Below are positions 33,435 through 44,530 of a stretch of DNA of 64,000 nt, one piece after another. Source of the stretch: Lantana camara (lineage: Eukaryota > Streptophyta > Magnoliopsida > Lamiales > Verbenaceae); the NCBI GenBank assembly GCA_037501455.1, contig CM074864.1, forward strand, positions 58,836,001-58,900,000, in the 5' to 3' direction. Every line of letters begins with the position of its first letter. Position 1 is the stretch's first letter. A model generated the notes under the pieces. It ran no database searches. It had not been told where the DNA came from and was given only the letters and a program-made list of their open reading frames with translations. The position numbers and the translations under genes were made by a program.

Positions 33435-33445
33435 AAAAAAAAAGA

Positions 33446-36400
33446 AAAATACCCTCCAGTCAGAAGACTTACTAGTGAGGAGCTTGAATCAAGAAAAAAG
33501 AGGGGGTTGTGCTTCAACTGTGATGATCAGTACCACATTGAACACAAATGCAAGAAACTCCTCATGATTTTGGTTAAAGAGGTGGGTGGAGTGGAGAGCA
33601 GTAATGATCCACCACTCAATGAAATAGAGAATGAGGAAATGGAAGAGTTCCATCTGTCACTCAATGCTTTGGCTGGGCAAGCCACTCCCAGGACAATTAA
33701 GCCCAAAGGAAAAGTAAGTGGGCAACTGATATCTGTGCTGATAGACTCTGGAAACACCCATTCTTTTCTAAATCTAGATACAGCTACAAGATTGGGTTGT
33801 GAAGTTAAATGCACTCAACCATTGATTGTCACTTTAGCAAATGGGGGAAAAGTGAGTTGTAGTGGTAAATGCAGTGACTTCCAATGAGATATGGAAGGTT
33901 ATAGGTTCAAAGCAGGGGTCAGATTGTTTGGGCTGGGAAGTTTTGATATGGTAATTAGTGTAGATCTCTTGAGAAAGCTGGGACCAGTCACTTTCGATTT
34001 TGATAATCAGACATTGTCTTTCAGACAAGGGGAAAGACTCATTACATTATGTGGTGACAAGAATGAGATGTCTTTGATGATGATAACTAGGAAGAAATTA
34101 CAAAATTTTTTAAAAAAGAGAAAGAAAGAAACTGTGTATTTTGGTATGATATCTGCAGTCTAACAAACTCAAGAGGAAATTCAACACATTCTTCACAAGC
34201 ATGAATCTGCGTTTGAAGAACCAACAGAGCTACCACCTACAAGATCCCTTGATCACAAGATACCATTGAAATAAGGTTCTAGAACTTTGAAACAGCAACC
34301 ATACAGGTATCATGTTGTGCAGAGAAAAGAGATTGAGAAGCTTGTTACTGAGATGCTAGAGAAAGGAATGATACAGCCAAGCACCAGTCCATACTAATCA
34401 TCTGTTCTCTTGGTGAATAAGAAGGATGATACTTGGAGGTTTGTGTCGATTATAGAAAACTGAATTCTTTGACAGTTAAGGATAACTATCTCATACCACT
34501 CATTGATGAATTATTAGATGAGCTGGGAGGAGCTTCTTTCTTTTCAAAGATAGACTTGAGATCTGGTTATCACCAAATCAGAGTAGCTCCTGAAGATGTC
34601 CAGAAGAAAGCATTTGTAACTTCTGCAGGGCTATATGAGTTCAGAGTCATGCCCTTTGGATTGACCAATGCACCAATAACTTTTCAGTCACTCATAAACC
34701 CTGTATTTCAACCTTACTTAAGGAAGTTTGTGCTAGTATTCTTTGATGATATACTAGTATACAACAAAATCTTACAAGATCATTATAACCATCTGGAGTT
34801 AGTATTAAAGATACTGAAGGAACATGAGCTATATGGTAAAGCATCCAAGTGCAGCTTTGGTCAATCATCAGTGGAATACTTGGGTCATATCATATCAGGA
34901 TCTGGAGTTGAATCAGATCCCAAGAAAATAGAAGCAATGCTGGATTGGCCAAGTCCTAAATCAGTTAAAGAGTTGAGGGGATTTTAAGGCTTAACTGGTT
35001 ACTACAGGAAATTTGTGAGACACTATGGAATCATAGCAAAGCCATTAACTGAGTTAACTAAAAAGGGGAAGTTTGAATGGAATGAGAAGGCTGAGCTAGC
35101 TTTTAAAACCTTAAAGGAAGCCATGACTCAAGCTCCAATATTGTCTCTACCAGATTTTAATAAGAAATTTGTTATAGAGACTGATGCTTGTTATTTTGAA
35201 CTTGGAGCTGTCTTGATGCAAGACAAACATCCTATTTCCTACTTCAGCAAAGCACTGGGATTGAAAGCTCTAGGGTTGTCTGTATATGAAAATGAGCTAA
35301 TGGCCATTATACAAGCAGTGGATAGATGGAGAAGCTATTTGTTGCATGCAACTTTTACTATTAGGACAGATCAATGAAGCCTCAAATATCTGTTAAATCA
35401 AAAGATCTCTACTCCCTTGCAGCACAAATACCTCATCAAGCTTTTGGGATACAATTATACCATTGAGTACAACAAGGAAAGGAAAACAAAGTGGTTGATG
35501 CATTATGTAGAAAAGGGATAGAAGAATGAGAGAGTAGTGGAATGACTGTCTTACAGCCTAAATGGATGGAAGAGGTCATTAAGAGCTATGAAGGAGATCA
35601 AAAAGTGCAAGAGATCATTATGGAGAACATTACTATGCCTTTTAATGTCATCTTTTATGATATTAAAGATGATATTGTGAGATGCAAGGGAAGGATATAT
35701 GTGGGAAATGGAGATAACTTGAGGGAGAAAATCATAGCTTACGTGCATGCTTCATCTATTGGGGGTCATTCTGGAGTGCAGGCTACATTTCAGAGATTAT
35801 AGCTTACATTCATATGGCCCAACATGTTGAGTGGCGTTAAGAAAACAGTGGAAGAGTGTGATATATGTCAGGAGTGCAAACATCAAAAACTGGGAAAGAA
35901 TACGGGTTACTACAACCTCTGCCTATTCCTAAGCAAGTCTGGCAACATATCACCATGGATTTCATTGATCAATTACCAAATTCTGATGGTAAGAGTGTTA
36001 TATGGTGGACAGACTCACAAAATATACCCACTTCACAACATTAACACATCCTTACACTGCCTTTGTATTAGCTAAAGTCTTTATATCTACCATCTACAAG
36101 CTTCATGGTCTTCCCACTAGCATAGTTTCATACAGGGATGTGGTTTTTACCAGCAATTTTTGGACTGAATTACTAAAAAATTTGGGAGTTCAACAGCAGT
36201 TGAGTACGGTCTATCATCCACAAACCGATGGGCAGAGTGAAAGGGTAAATCAGTGCTTGGAAAACTTCCTAAGATGCATGTGTAACAAGTTTCCCAAGAA
36301 ATGGTCTCATTGGCAGGGAATGGCGGAGCTTTGGTACAATACCAACTTTCATACTTCTCTAAAGATATCCCCTTTTGAAGCTTTGTATGGATACAAGCTT

Positions 36401-37016
36401 AGGTTTCTTATCAGTGACTCTTACCAGCAACCTATTACAGCTGGTATGGAAGAATTCATAAGTCAAAAAACAGAAAATGCAGACCTTGTTGAAGGAGCAT
36501 CTTGTTGTTGCTCAAAATAGGATGAAACAAATGGCTGATAAAGAGATGAAAGAGAAGTATTTTGCTGTGGGAGATTATTTGTACCTGAAATTAAAGCCTT
36601 ATTGGCAGTTGTCAATCAGGAAAAGCAAAGATTGGAAGTTGAGTCCTAAATATGCTGGACCTTTTGAGGTCATTGAAAGGGTGGGGAAAGTAGCTTATAA
36701 ACTGAAGCTACCATTGGGAGCCAAGTTACACTCAGTATTCCATGTATCTGTGCTTAAAAAGAAACTGGGAAAAGTGGACAGAGTGACACCAGATCTACCA
36801 ATCTTTGATGATGAAAGTCAGGAACTTCTGCAGCCAACTGAGATTAAAGCACGCAGGATGATCAAGAGGAACAATGTGGTTGTTCCTCAAGTGTTGATCA
36901 AATGGGCTCATTTGCCAGATGCTGAATCCACATGGGAGGATTATTATACCATCACTAAGCAGTTTCCATGGCTGGAGTCTTGGGGACAAGACTCTCAAAA
37001 GGGGAGTGCTATGTTA
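33446..37016 (+). pseudogene. gag 3' end, protease and pol of G2, broken
   Basis: The order is: zinc knuckle CFNCDDQYHIEHKC (about 33511), protease IDSGNTHSF (about 33741, GN in place of GS), reverse transcriptase KIDLRSGYHQIRV and VFFDDILVY (about 34545-34760), RNase H IETDACYFELGAVL, integrase zinc finger with GGHSG, core with HPQTDGQSERVNQ, and a chromodomain WAHLPDAESTWEDYY. Lesions include TGA at 33885-33887 (Trp codon in G1), TAA at 34161-34163, further stops near 34273, 34396, 34985 and 35375, frameshifts near 34430 and 35470, and several in integrase (35800-36010, 36480-36520). It is not functional. Confidence 0.92.
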
Positions 37017-37401
37017 TGAAGTGAAGGATGGCCATGCATGCAAGGGAAAAGTGGGGGAAAAGCTGATATTCCAGCACAGCATGGCATTTGAAGTTGAGGA
37101 AGGAATGGTGTCGTTTTGCCTGAGAATAGCACTTTACTTAGAAAAGCGTTTTTATTACTTGTTACGTTTTTAATTATGTTGGAGTCTTGTTAGCTTTGTG
37201 GCTGTCAACTTGTTTTGCAGCAAACTTAGCTTAATCTTGTTGGTCATTGGTTGTGTAAATGCTTGCGTAGGGATTAGGTCAAGTGTGACACCTATGAATT
37301 TGTTGCGCAGCTTTTGTGGAACAATTATTGGATTACATTGCTTTGTAAAAATAGTAAGCAACATCACTATAAACGTTAAGAAACAGGGCTTTAATGTAAC
37401 A
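37012..37401 (+). repeat. 3' LTR of G2
   Basis: It starts TGTTATGAAGTG after an AAAAGGGGAG tract and ends TGTAACA. Relative to the 5' LTR it has lost about 100 bases between ATTGGA and TACATTGCTTT (near 37331). Confidence 0.88.
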
Positions 37402-37630
37402 CCAAACCTCAAGGTATAAGTATGCAGGGGAAGTTTTTGTAATTTCTCAAACCTTGTGGGAAGTTTGTTTAATTACGAACAATATAAAATCCCTGGTGGA
37501 TTGGTTCTCATTTTTTCACCGATAAGTTATTCCACATTGAATTTATAGACATGAAATGAGAGCACCAACTAGATTCATCATCGGCCCTCGCCAATTATCT
37601 CATCTAGCATTGTATCATCTGCAACTGGAG
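37402..37630. other. Host 3' flank of receptor-kinase copy 1 (part 3)
   Basis: It holds the right end of the split MITE and the 3' untranslated part of copy 1, and aligns with 59286-59500. Confidence 0.7.
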
Positions 37631-38838
37631 TCATGTTGCACTTGTTTGACTGACATGACATGTTGAACTATCTATAATTGTTTCGAACGTAGTTGCATCG
37701 TTAAAATCCCCGGTAAGGTAGCTGGGTCTTGTAGTGACAGAAGGCACCTCAATGTCCCCAGAAAGCATGGCCACAATACGAGACATTGGGGGACGTAAGG
37801 CCGGGGATGCTTGAATGCATAAGAGAGCTGCACCAAGAATCCTTCTCGCTTCATCTGTATTGTATTCGTGTAGCGTGGGGTCCACCAGCTCGAGTTCTTT
37901 CTCATTTTCACGGAGATCCCACGCCTGAAAATAACACTTCAGGCAAGGCATTTTTTACTGAAGTGAGGAAATTCAAACTTGGACCTGATCTGGCTGGAGC
38001 CGAACCCAATCACATAATTAACTAGTTAAGTGTTTGCAAATTCAAAAAAGAAGCAATTTTCTGTATTCTGTTTTGTCTCAACACTTTTGGAAGTGTTTGA
38101 AAAACCAACTTCAATTAACAAAAACAAACCAGAAGCTCGAAGCATCTAATAAACAACTTCCAGCTTAAGCTTTTTTTTTTTTTTTCCAAAATTAAACACT
38201 CAAATTAGTTTTCATTTTAATTTTTAGCTTTTTTTGCAAACATTACTCACTTTAATTACAGCAACTTTTTACAACTTAACTTTTTTTAAATGTAAAGCTC
38301 TTGCCAAAACACATGAAAATGTCATTGGTTAAGGTGCCTGAAGGGATTGTGCAAGGTATAAAAATCCGAATTTGGTGAAGATTTTCTTTGCACAAAATAA
38401 CTAATATTAAATCTACCGATAAACAGTTTACCAAGTCAAGAAGATAAATCATGTCATCTTTCAATGTCGAGTCAGAATTTGGCCCTCCACTGATGATCTC
38501 TAGAGCAACCACTCCGAAGCTGAATGTATCAGCCTTTTCTGTCAGATGTCCACGCATCGCATATTCTGGCGCCATATACCCACTACACAAATCAACCAGA
38601 AAACAAAAAGAAGAAAAACCTTCGTTTACACCCATTGAAGCTATTCTAAATAAATTTGGAATGTGAGATTTTTTAATCTTACCGTGTACCTGCAACTCCA
38701 GTGCTTATATGTGTCATTTTGTCATCATACAGTTTGGCCAATCCAAAATCTGAAATTTTTGCTGTGAGATCAAAATCGAGGAGAATGTTGCTGGCCTTCA
38801 CATCTCTATGAACAATCCGAGGTCGAGATTCCTCGTGG
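37631..38838 (-). pseudogene. LRR-VIII-2 receptor-like kinase copy 1, 3' kinase exons
   Basis: Three minus-strand exons survive. 38838-38683 has catalytic loop HRDVKASN and [10 protein letters not shown]. 38582-38432 has [18 protein letters not shown]. 37924-37631 has the last kinase helices, [15 protein letters not shown], and tail. Splice sites match copy 2 exactly. Lesions: the first exon is cut at 38838 inside the kinase fold; a Trp codon before the last intron is TTG (Leu); a one-base deletion near 37635 brings a TGA about 18 codons early. Without LRRs, transmembrane segment and N-lobe it cannot be a receptor. The rest of the gene was deleted, and a templated filler plus a copia fragment follow. 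Confidence 0.9.
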
Positions 38839-38867
38839 TCACATCTCTATGTTGCTGGCCTTCACAT
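38839..38867. other. Templated filler at a deletion junction
   Basis: This stretch is made of two copies of nearby kinase exon sequence, TCACATCTCTATG (from 38798-38810) and a 19-base piece from 38785-38803, overlapping by ATG. The kinase exon ends on its left and copia sequence begins on its right. This is the signature of end joining with polymerase template switching. Confidence 0.85.
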
Positions 38868-39945
38868 GACTAACTGAAAGCAACTTGCAAGACAAATTGG
38901 GAACATATAAACAATTTTTTAAGGTTACGGAAGGAGATATATCGATCGTTCCGGTGCCCTGAACTGACAATAGATCCCAGTTAGCACACTGAATGGCTGG
39001 TCTCGCAGACTTTGACACTGTAATCAAGTCATTCTGGTCATAGGTCATGGTATCGGTGGCCCCGCAATCAAGGATCCACTCGGTTGGCTTGGGTCCTTGA
39101 ATTATATAGGCACTTCCGTATTTTGGAGGATTATTCTGAGTTTCCACCAAACTTGGGGGGCTATTCTGTAAAAAATTAAAAAACTTGGGACCAATCTGAA
39201 CTTTCTCCAAACTTTGGGGACCAATCTGCAAAGGGTCGGAACTTTGGGGACCACATTGACTGCAATCATAACCTGGGGGACCATACTGACTGATAGGAAA
39301 ACTTTGGGGACCAAACTGAAAATTATTATTTGAGGAGGGTTGGGATTGCAAATTCCCAACCCTAATATCTCGAACAGCTGCTGCCTCCCTCCATTCTTGA
39401 GAATGGTCCACTGTCTCCTTCCATGTTCCTCTCACAGTGCCTGCCGTCGCCGTCCACTGACTCGGCGGCCACTGCCCGGCCGGCGGAGGGAGTCTTATTT
39501 GTGTGGTGGCCGGCGGTGCTGGATTTTCCGCCGGCGATCTCTGCTGCACCAGGGCCCGTGATCTGTTCCTCTCAAATCCAGGAGGCTGGGTTCTCGCCGT
39601 CAGCGGCGACTGCTGTTTCAGGCCACGGACCGGCCTCGCCGCTGGTACCAGGCGGCTGGGGTCTGATGCGGCGACCGCGTAACCTACTTCTCCGTCGTAA
39701 CTCTCTTCCTCTGTGGGAGTGGCTATGGCGGCGCTACTGTTGCTGCCGCCACTCCGACACTGTTGGTCGTCTCCATCCTGTCGGTTGCCGTCTCGTGGTG
39801 AAGATTCTGTCTCCACAGGTAAGGAATCTGAACGAGGCTTGGTGGCACCCCCTTTGTCTCGGTTGCCGGATTGATTTTGACTAAGAAATCCGGCGCCCAA
39901 TCCTGAGGCTTCGGCCGATGATGGCTTTTCCGATCCCACAAGCAC
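38839..39945 (-). pseudogene. Copia gag C-terminal part and protease, truncated
   Basis: The open frame is low-complexity at first (Ser, Pro, Gln, Arg rich), then has degenerate ten-residue repeats around GPQS and GPP (about 39120-39350). Next come the protease site WILDCGATDTMTYDQND (Cys where many relatives have Ser) and the following LYVPNLSCKLLSVSHV. The true gag start is MQKQSQYQP at about 40034, but a TAA follows 26 codons on, and the usual capsid domain is absent, so an internal deletion is likely. The last eight codons come from the filler and read KASNI by coincidence of its kinase origin. Confidence 0.78.
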
Positions 39946-40281
39946 TCTCGATTACTGGTAGTGGTTGTACTGATTCAATTTCATTGCTATTGAAATTGAT
40001 GTTGAGGGTTGATACTGACTTTGTTTTTGCATAGCGGTAGATGATGAGTGTGGAAAACGTAGAAAAACTATGGACCAGAAACCCGCTCGGATACCAAGTT
40101 AAAATTTGGATTTGGGAATTTTCTGTATTCCATTAATTTCTGAATAAACAACTTACAACAAATGTACAATATAAAGATACAACTATGATACAAGCAACTA
40201 CAGAAAAGAAAACGATATGTACAAACGTAATCCCGTTAATTAAAGAAATAAATCCCGACTAATTAACCGTAATCTCTAACA
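38865..40281 (-). mobile_element. Truncated Ty1/copia retrotransposon
   Basis: On the minus strand: a short LTR (40281 down to about 40102, starting TGTTAGAGATTACGG), a primer site TTGGTATCCGAGCGG (about 40087-40101), a gag start, then gag-protease, and an abrupt end at the filler. Integrase, reverse transcriptase, RNase H and the 3' LTR are missing, lost with most of receptor-kinase copy 1. No target duplication can be read. Confidence 0.82.
40102..40281 (-). repeat. 5' LTR of the copia fragment
   Basis: About 180 bases between the primer site and the TGTTAG start. Short LTRs of this size are common in some copia lineages. Confidence 0.65.
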
Positions 40282-42183
40282 AGGAGGCCCTTAAGTCGTG
40301 CTCGGTAGTCAAGAGGAAACTTGTGGTTATTTTAGATTTGTTACTCTTTTAACTTTGAGGGATTCATGAGGAAATCTGAAGTGGCCTTAAGGTCCACGTG
40401 CCGTGTTCCCGAAAGTCTGCGTGTCATGACGTGTTCCTTTTATAATTGGGTCTCCTCATATTGATTTTGTTAGTTCTCGCATCAAATTTTGAATGACCAA
40501 AGATACCCTTAACTAAGTATTAGACAAAGATCATGATTTTCAAAACTCGAACCTTTCTACAACCGCCCTAAATCTTCTCCTAAAAACTAATAGAAGAAAA
40601 TGAAGTAAAAAAAACAAGTAGTTTTTGGCAAAAAATAAGATTGATTGAACCTAGAAGATAGCAGGACCTTCAATGATAGGCATAATCAAAGCAGTGAGTT
40701 TTGCAACTGTACAATAAAGAGATGTAAGTTTGAGAGGTGTAAGATACAGTTTATAGTAGATTGAGCTGTAAAATATGATTTGAAAATTTTTCATACTGAA
40801 TTCTTTTTCAAAAAATTTCATGAGTATCTGATCTACTAATATTTCTAAAAATATTATTTTGTTGTATCGTATTGTGTCAGACACTCGTGACGAACATCGT
40901 ACCTGACACTCCTCACATTAAAAATTCAAAAAAAAAAAAAAAAAAGTTCATATCACTGTATCTATATTTGTTCATCATCATAGATTTGCAGTGAATTTAC
41001 GAGTTCATTAATGAAAGAAAAGGAAGAAATAAGTTTGTAGACTGAGGAGCTATAACAGAGAGATATAAGTTTGTATTAGAGGTGTAAGTTGTATTATAGA
41101 CTGAGAGATAAGTTTGCATTAGATTGAGTCATAAAATATGTTTCGAAAATTTTCCATACTCAAATTGTTTTTCGAAAAAATTTCATCTTGAGTTTGCAGT
41201 AAATTCACGAGTTCATTAATAAAATTCACTACATGTTCCTCTTTGGCTCCGTCCTGACGACTTGCAGGATAGTTATTGAAATTGGGTGTATAGCTTTCAA
41301 ACTTATTTATCTATTTATTTATTAGTGTGAAAAAAATATCATTTGCTCATCTAATTATACCTAAATTTAATGCCTTTATATCTTGAAATATAAAACATTT
41401 TAAATTATTGTCTCGAATATCCATTCTAATTTAGATTGTCATTTCGGTCTAAAAAACGATGTGTGATAGAAATTAGCATGTGATAAGTTTTTTTTTTTTT
41501 TTTTTTTTTTTTTTTCCGAACAAGAAAAAGAACGGAAGATGGCATCGGCAGGTGACAACTCAAAACATTTAATAATTTAGATGGAACCCCGAACCGCGCC
41601 TCTGTGGCGGCGGATTCCGACCCATACCGCCTTTGTGGTGGTGACGCAACTCCACGATTTAAACCATACGAACACGAAACCATTAATCTCCGACGTTTCC
41701 ACCCAAAATCAAAGTATAGGGGGCAATCCGCCCTAAGGACCAAAGGACGGGGGGATCTGTAACACGTTTTCTTTCATGAACGGAATATTCCAAAAAGATT
41801 CCGCCGGAAACGTTGTAAAGGGGGGAAAGTGTAATAATTATGAAAGATTAGGGGGAAAATCGCCCAAAATCAAAGTATAGGGGGGCAATCTGCGCCCAAG
41901 GCCAAAGGATGAGGGAATCTGTAATTTACCCTTTTGCATTTATCTAGTTTGTTTGTGATTTGATGAAGTTGTAACTTTTCTATTGTTAATAATGTTGAAA
42001 AGAATTGTTTCCATAATACGAAAACTTCATTCTTTCACTAATATAATCGCTCCTATAAATACAATACAATTTTGTTGTAATGTAATAGCTTGTATTGTAA
42101 ATATAATTACATTTATTATTATTATTATAATGTAATATGAAAACTTCATTCTTTCACAAATATGAAGGAGTTAATATTAGTAC
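40282..42183. other. Non-coding DNA between copy 1 first exon and the copia fragment, probably decayed intron 1
   Basis: No LRR, malectin or kinase sequence is seen on either strand. Two degenerate direct repeats are visible: 40720-40840 against 41085-41190 (TTGAAAATTTTTCATACT-type block), and 41702-41757 against 41861-41930 (CCCAAAATCAAAGTATAGGG). A T-run at 41490-41516 and an A-run at 40929-40944 complete it. Confidence 0.55.
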
Positions 42184-42331
42184 CTTCAAAAGGATTGGTG
42201 GTGGTAACATTTGCAGTTCTATTTTGAGCTCGAGTAGTGTCGAGCCGTCGCCCAAAAGCAAAAACAAACCAAAAAACGAGCACATTCCGCCACCGTGAGT
42301 TGAGAGGCTTTGGAGGTGGCGCCGCAGTCAT
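42184..42331 (-). pseudogene. Putative first exon of receptor-kinase copy 1 (signal peptide)
   Basis: From ATG at 42331 the minus strand encodes 49 residues: MTAAPPPKPL, a hydrophobic run NVLVFWFVFAFG, then TTRAQNRTANVTTTNPFEG, ending at a donor GAAG|GTACTA (42183). A signal peptide followed by AQN(R/Q)T...TT.P.E is what LRR-VIII-2 kinases have before their first LRR exons. The orientation and order fit the kinase exons at 38838-37631. An earlier in-frame ATG at 42421 is possible. Copy 2's own first exon lies beyond the window, so I cannot compare them. Confidence 0.5.
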
Positions 42332-43377
42332 GACCAGGGGAGTTGAGAAATATATATATGAAAAAAGTGATGAGGATGTTGCGAGGTGGAAGAGAATGTA
42401 TGTGCATTCCACTTCCTTCACTATATATTTACTATTTACTATTTACTATTTAATGTAAGATGAATGAGTCTTACACATCATTTTCTTGTCCATATGTATT
42501 TTTTATTTATTTTTCTTGTTTTTGAAGATGTCTAACACGGCGTTTGTGCACCTTTCTTTTAAGTAGTTCAGACAAATCTTTAGTTTAGAGATTAGATATA
42601 ACCAGTCACCTTCGAACACCACCTAAAAACCAAGAACGCCGTTTAATGAGTTTAGCAACCTCCCATGCCTACCAAAACGAGAACGGTCCCAAGCTACCAC
42701 AACACCATGTTCATTACGAGCAACAACTCCAATTCCAACTTCATGTGAAGAGGGAAAGAAGGCCCGGCCCTATCAAAATTAACCTTAATAGCACCACGGG
42801 GGATTAAGTGTATGCAATCGGTTTTGGTCGATTTTGATCGATTTAGTGGTATATAATCTACCCGATATATTTTAAGTGGATTTCTAAACCCTAGCTTGAA
42901 CTATTGCAATATAAATTTTATTGCCAATCAAGTAATTGGATCAATCGATTTTAAAAATCTAACAATTGGTTTGATGGATTGTCACTATAACATATGTTGA
43001 AATAAGAGAACTTAAGAGTTGGAAAGTGAACGATTTTGTGGCCGTCCAAGTAGAGAAAGGCATTAAAAATTATATTATGTGGAAACTACTCGAAGAGTTG
43101 GTGTAATAGTATTTGGCTATTTGCTAATCAAGTGGTAATTTTGATAAAAGGCATTCTAGAAACAGGAAATGCATTTCTATTTTGAGAAAACTATGATTTA
43201 TATTATACAAACAAACATTTTACTCGATAATATCATAATAGGTTGGTTAGATAATCAATTAATTTCTAGTGTTACGATGCCTTGTGAAGACTTTTTGGCC
43301 CAAGAAATAGCCAATATGGCGATGTGGATTAACTGTTTTGTAACTCTAAAATTAAATTGAAAAATAACTTAATTTTA
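42332..43377. other. Upstream DNA of copy 1, no gene apart from an RNase H relic
   Basis: AT-rich sequence. A 63-codon ORF at 43169-43360 has no recognisable family. An RNase H-like relic lies at about 42600-42815. Confidence 0.5.
42600..42815 (-). pseudogene. RNase H-like (RVT_3 type) relic
   Basis: The minus strand reads PPRGAIKVNFDRAG and, after a frame change, VGIGVVARNEHGVVVAWDR, the KVNFDGA...GIGVV(I/A)R pattern of the RNase H-like domain found in plant LINE relics and in a domesticated family. It is short and shifted, without a full domain. Confidence 0.5.
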
Positions 43378-43475
43378 GAGAAAATTTCACCTAGCTACCT
43401 CGTGTAATTTGAATGTAGCAAAAGAAACCCCGATAAAAAAAAAGTACTTCAAAAAACCCTGTGTTTTTTTAAATA

Positions 43476-44291
43476 TGCACAAAAGACCCTAAAACAAGAA
43501 TGTGCAATACACGCGCGTTGACTGCGACTGGAATAGGCATTCACTCAACTTTTTACTGGTGAAATGTCTTTTATGCCCTTATTTGTCCCTTTAACATCAG
43601 AGATAGATTTTTTATTTTGGAATAAATTTTTTATCTCTTTCTTCCTCAAGAATCTGCATCTGTATCTGCAACACCACATCCATGGCTGCCACCATCACCA
43701 CCATCGCTAATCGACCACCGCCACCACCTTGAAACTCTCTTTCTACCACCGGTCCTCCATCAGCCATACACCTCTACCTCAACAATGGTCATCGTGAGCA
43801 ACAACACAAAATCAGATCTATACAAAAAAAAAAAAAAACTCAGATTGATCAGCGCCGAACCATGGGGAGGGAAGATGGAGAGGCGTTCAAGTGCAACGGT
43901 GGGCTTCGTCAGGATGAAAAGTGATGGATCTGCACCACCAGATCTGAGTTGGTGGAGCGATTGTGGTGGCGTAGCATGATTTTGTGGTCTGATTGTGACG
44001 GTGGTGGTGCAAGAGTGGTGGCAGCCGTGAAACTGGTGCCGCGATTGTAACGGCGGTCCAGGGTGGCGGTGGCGCGAGATGGGTCTCCATCGGAGAAGAC
44101 GATGTATTCTTGGAGCAGATGATAGAACAAAAATGGGGTTGTGTCATGTGTGTTGTGCGTGTCTCTTTTTTTATTTTTGGTTTTTGATTGTATTTTATAT
44201 TTTATTATTCTCTCTCCATATATAATTATTTATTAATATGCATAATTTACATATATATTATTTCTATAATTTTGTTAATTTATTATTAATT

Positions 44292-44368
<77 letters not shown>

Positions 44369-44530
44369 GTGTGTGTGTATTATGTATATATGTATTAATA
44401 TGAATTATATATATTAAGTATAAATATCATGTATAATATTTAATAGTTTATATATATAATTTATTCATTAATACAATATTTAATTAGAATTAAAAAATAT
44501 ATATCAAATTAAAATATATTATGATAATAT
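43476..44530. other. MULE interior, left part
   Basis: A GC-rich stretch at 43670-44110 is dense in CCACCA/GGTGG triplets and stands out from the AT-rich surroundings. The ORFs there (His and Pro rich) have no recognisable family. It could be captured host sequence. 44294-44380 is a (TA)n(GT)n microsatellite. Confidence 0.5.
44294..44380. repeat. (TA)n(GT)n microsatellite
   Basis: A pure TA run followed by a GT run. Confidence 0.95.

Larger units (their letters stand above)
21303..33436 (-). mobile_element. Tekay-family element T3, minus strand, mostly LTR, with nested insertions
   Basis: On the minus strand the element starts at about 33436 (TAACGCC-type end, CA replaced by A-run), has a truncated 5' LTR (32613-33434), a 1.5-kb internal remnant, then a full 3' LTR (31108 down to 21303, interrupted by K2 and K3). 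Its left end is TGTTGCACCCCGC, the inverse of the family's GGTGC(T)ACA end. A 5-bp AAAAT lies at 21298-21302 and again at 33446-33450, a plausible target duplication blurred by an A-rich run. No polyprotein remains, so a deletion removed the 5' LTR end, gag and pol. Confidence 0.75.
19808..37401 (+). mobile_element. Chromovirus-type Ty3/gypsy retrotransposon G2, decayed and split by T3
   Basis: LTRs at 19808-20299 (492 bp) and 37012-37401 (390 bp) start TGTTATGAAG and end AATGTAACA, with a perfect target duplication CCAAA (19803-19807 and 37402-37406). The 3' LTR lacks about 100 bases present in the 5' LTR. Coding capacity resembles G1 but is ruined by many stops and shifts. The element T3 inserted just before the zinc-knuckle codons of gag. 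G2 is clearly older than G1. Confidence 0.92.
19570..37466. mobile_element. MITE split by G2 (left 19570-19807, right 37402-37466)
   Basis: The two halves join into about 300 bases whose ends are imperfect inverted repeats containing ACACAAACTTCCCC and GGGGAAGTTTTTGTAATT. The intact relative lies at about 59058-59398, at the same place beside copy 2, and a diverged relative sits in an intron of copy 2 (62735-63062). The terminal duplication could not be fixed by eye. Confidence 0.5.

Noticed and set aside
38839..38920. A copia-kinase fusion protein ending in KASNI
   Set aside because: The KASNI codons come from the filler copied from the kinase exon; the resemblance is due to that origin and the frame stops at once.
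39423..39884. A 153-codon plus-strand ORF
   Set aside because: It is the antisense shadow of the low-complexity copia gag frame.
43887..44147. A His/Pro-rich minus-strand ORF in the MULE
   Set aside because: It is composed of CCACCA-type triplets read in one of several open frames, with no domain or splice context.
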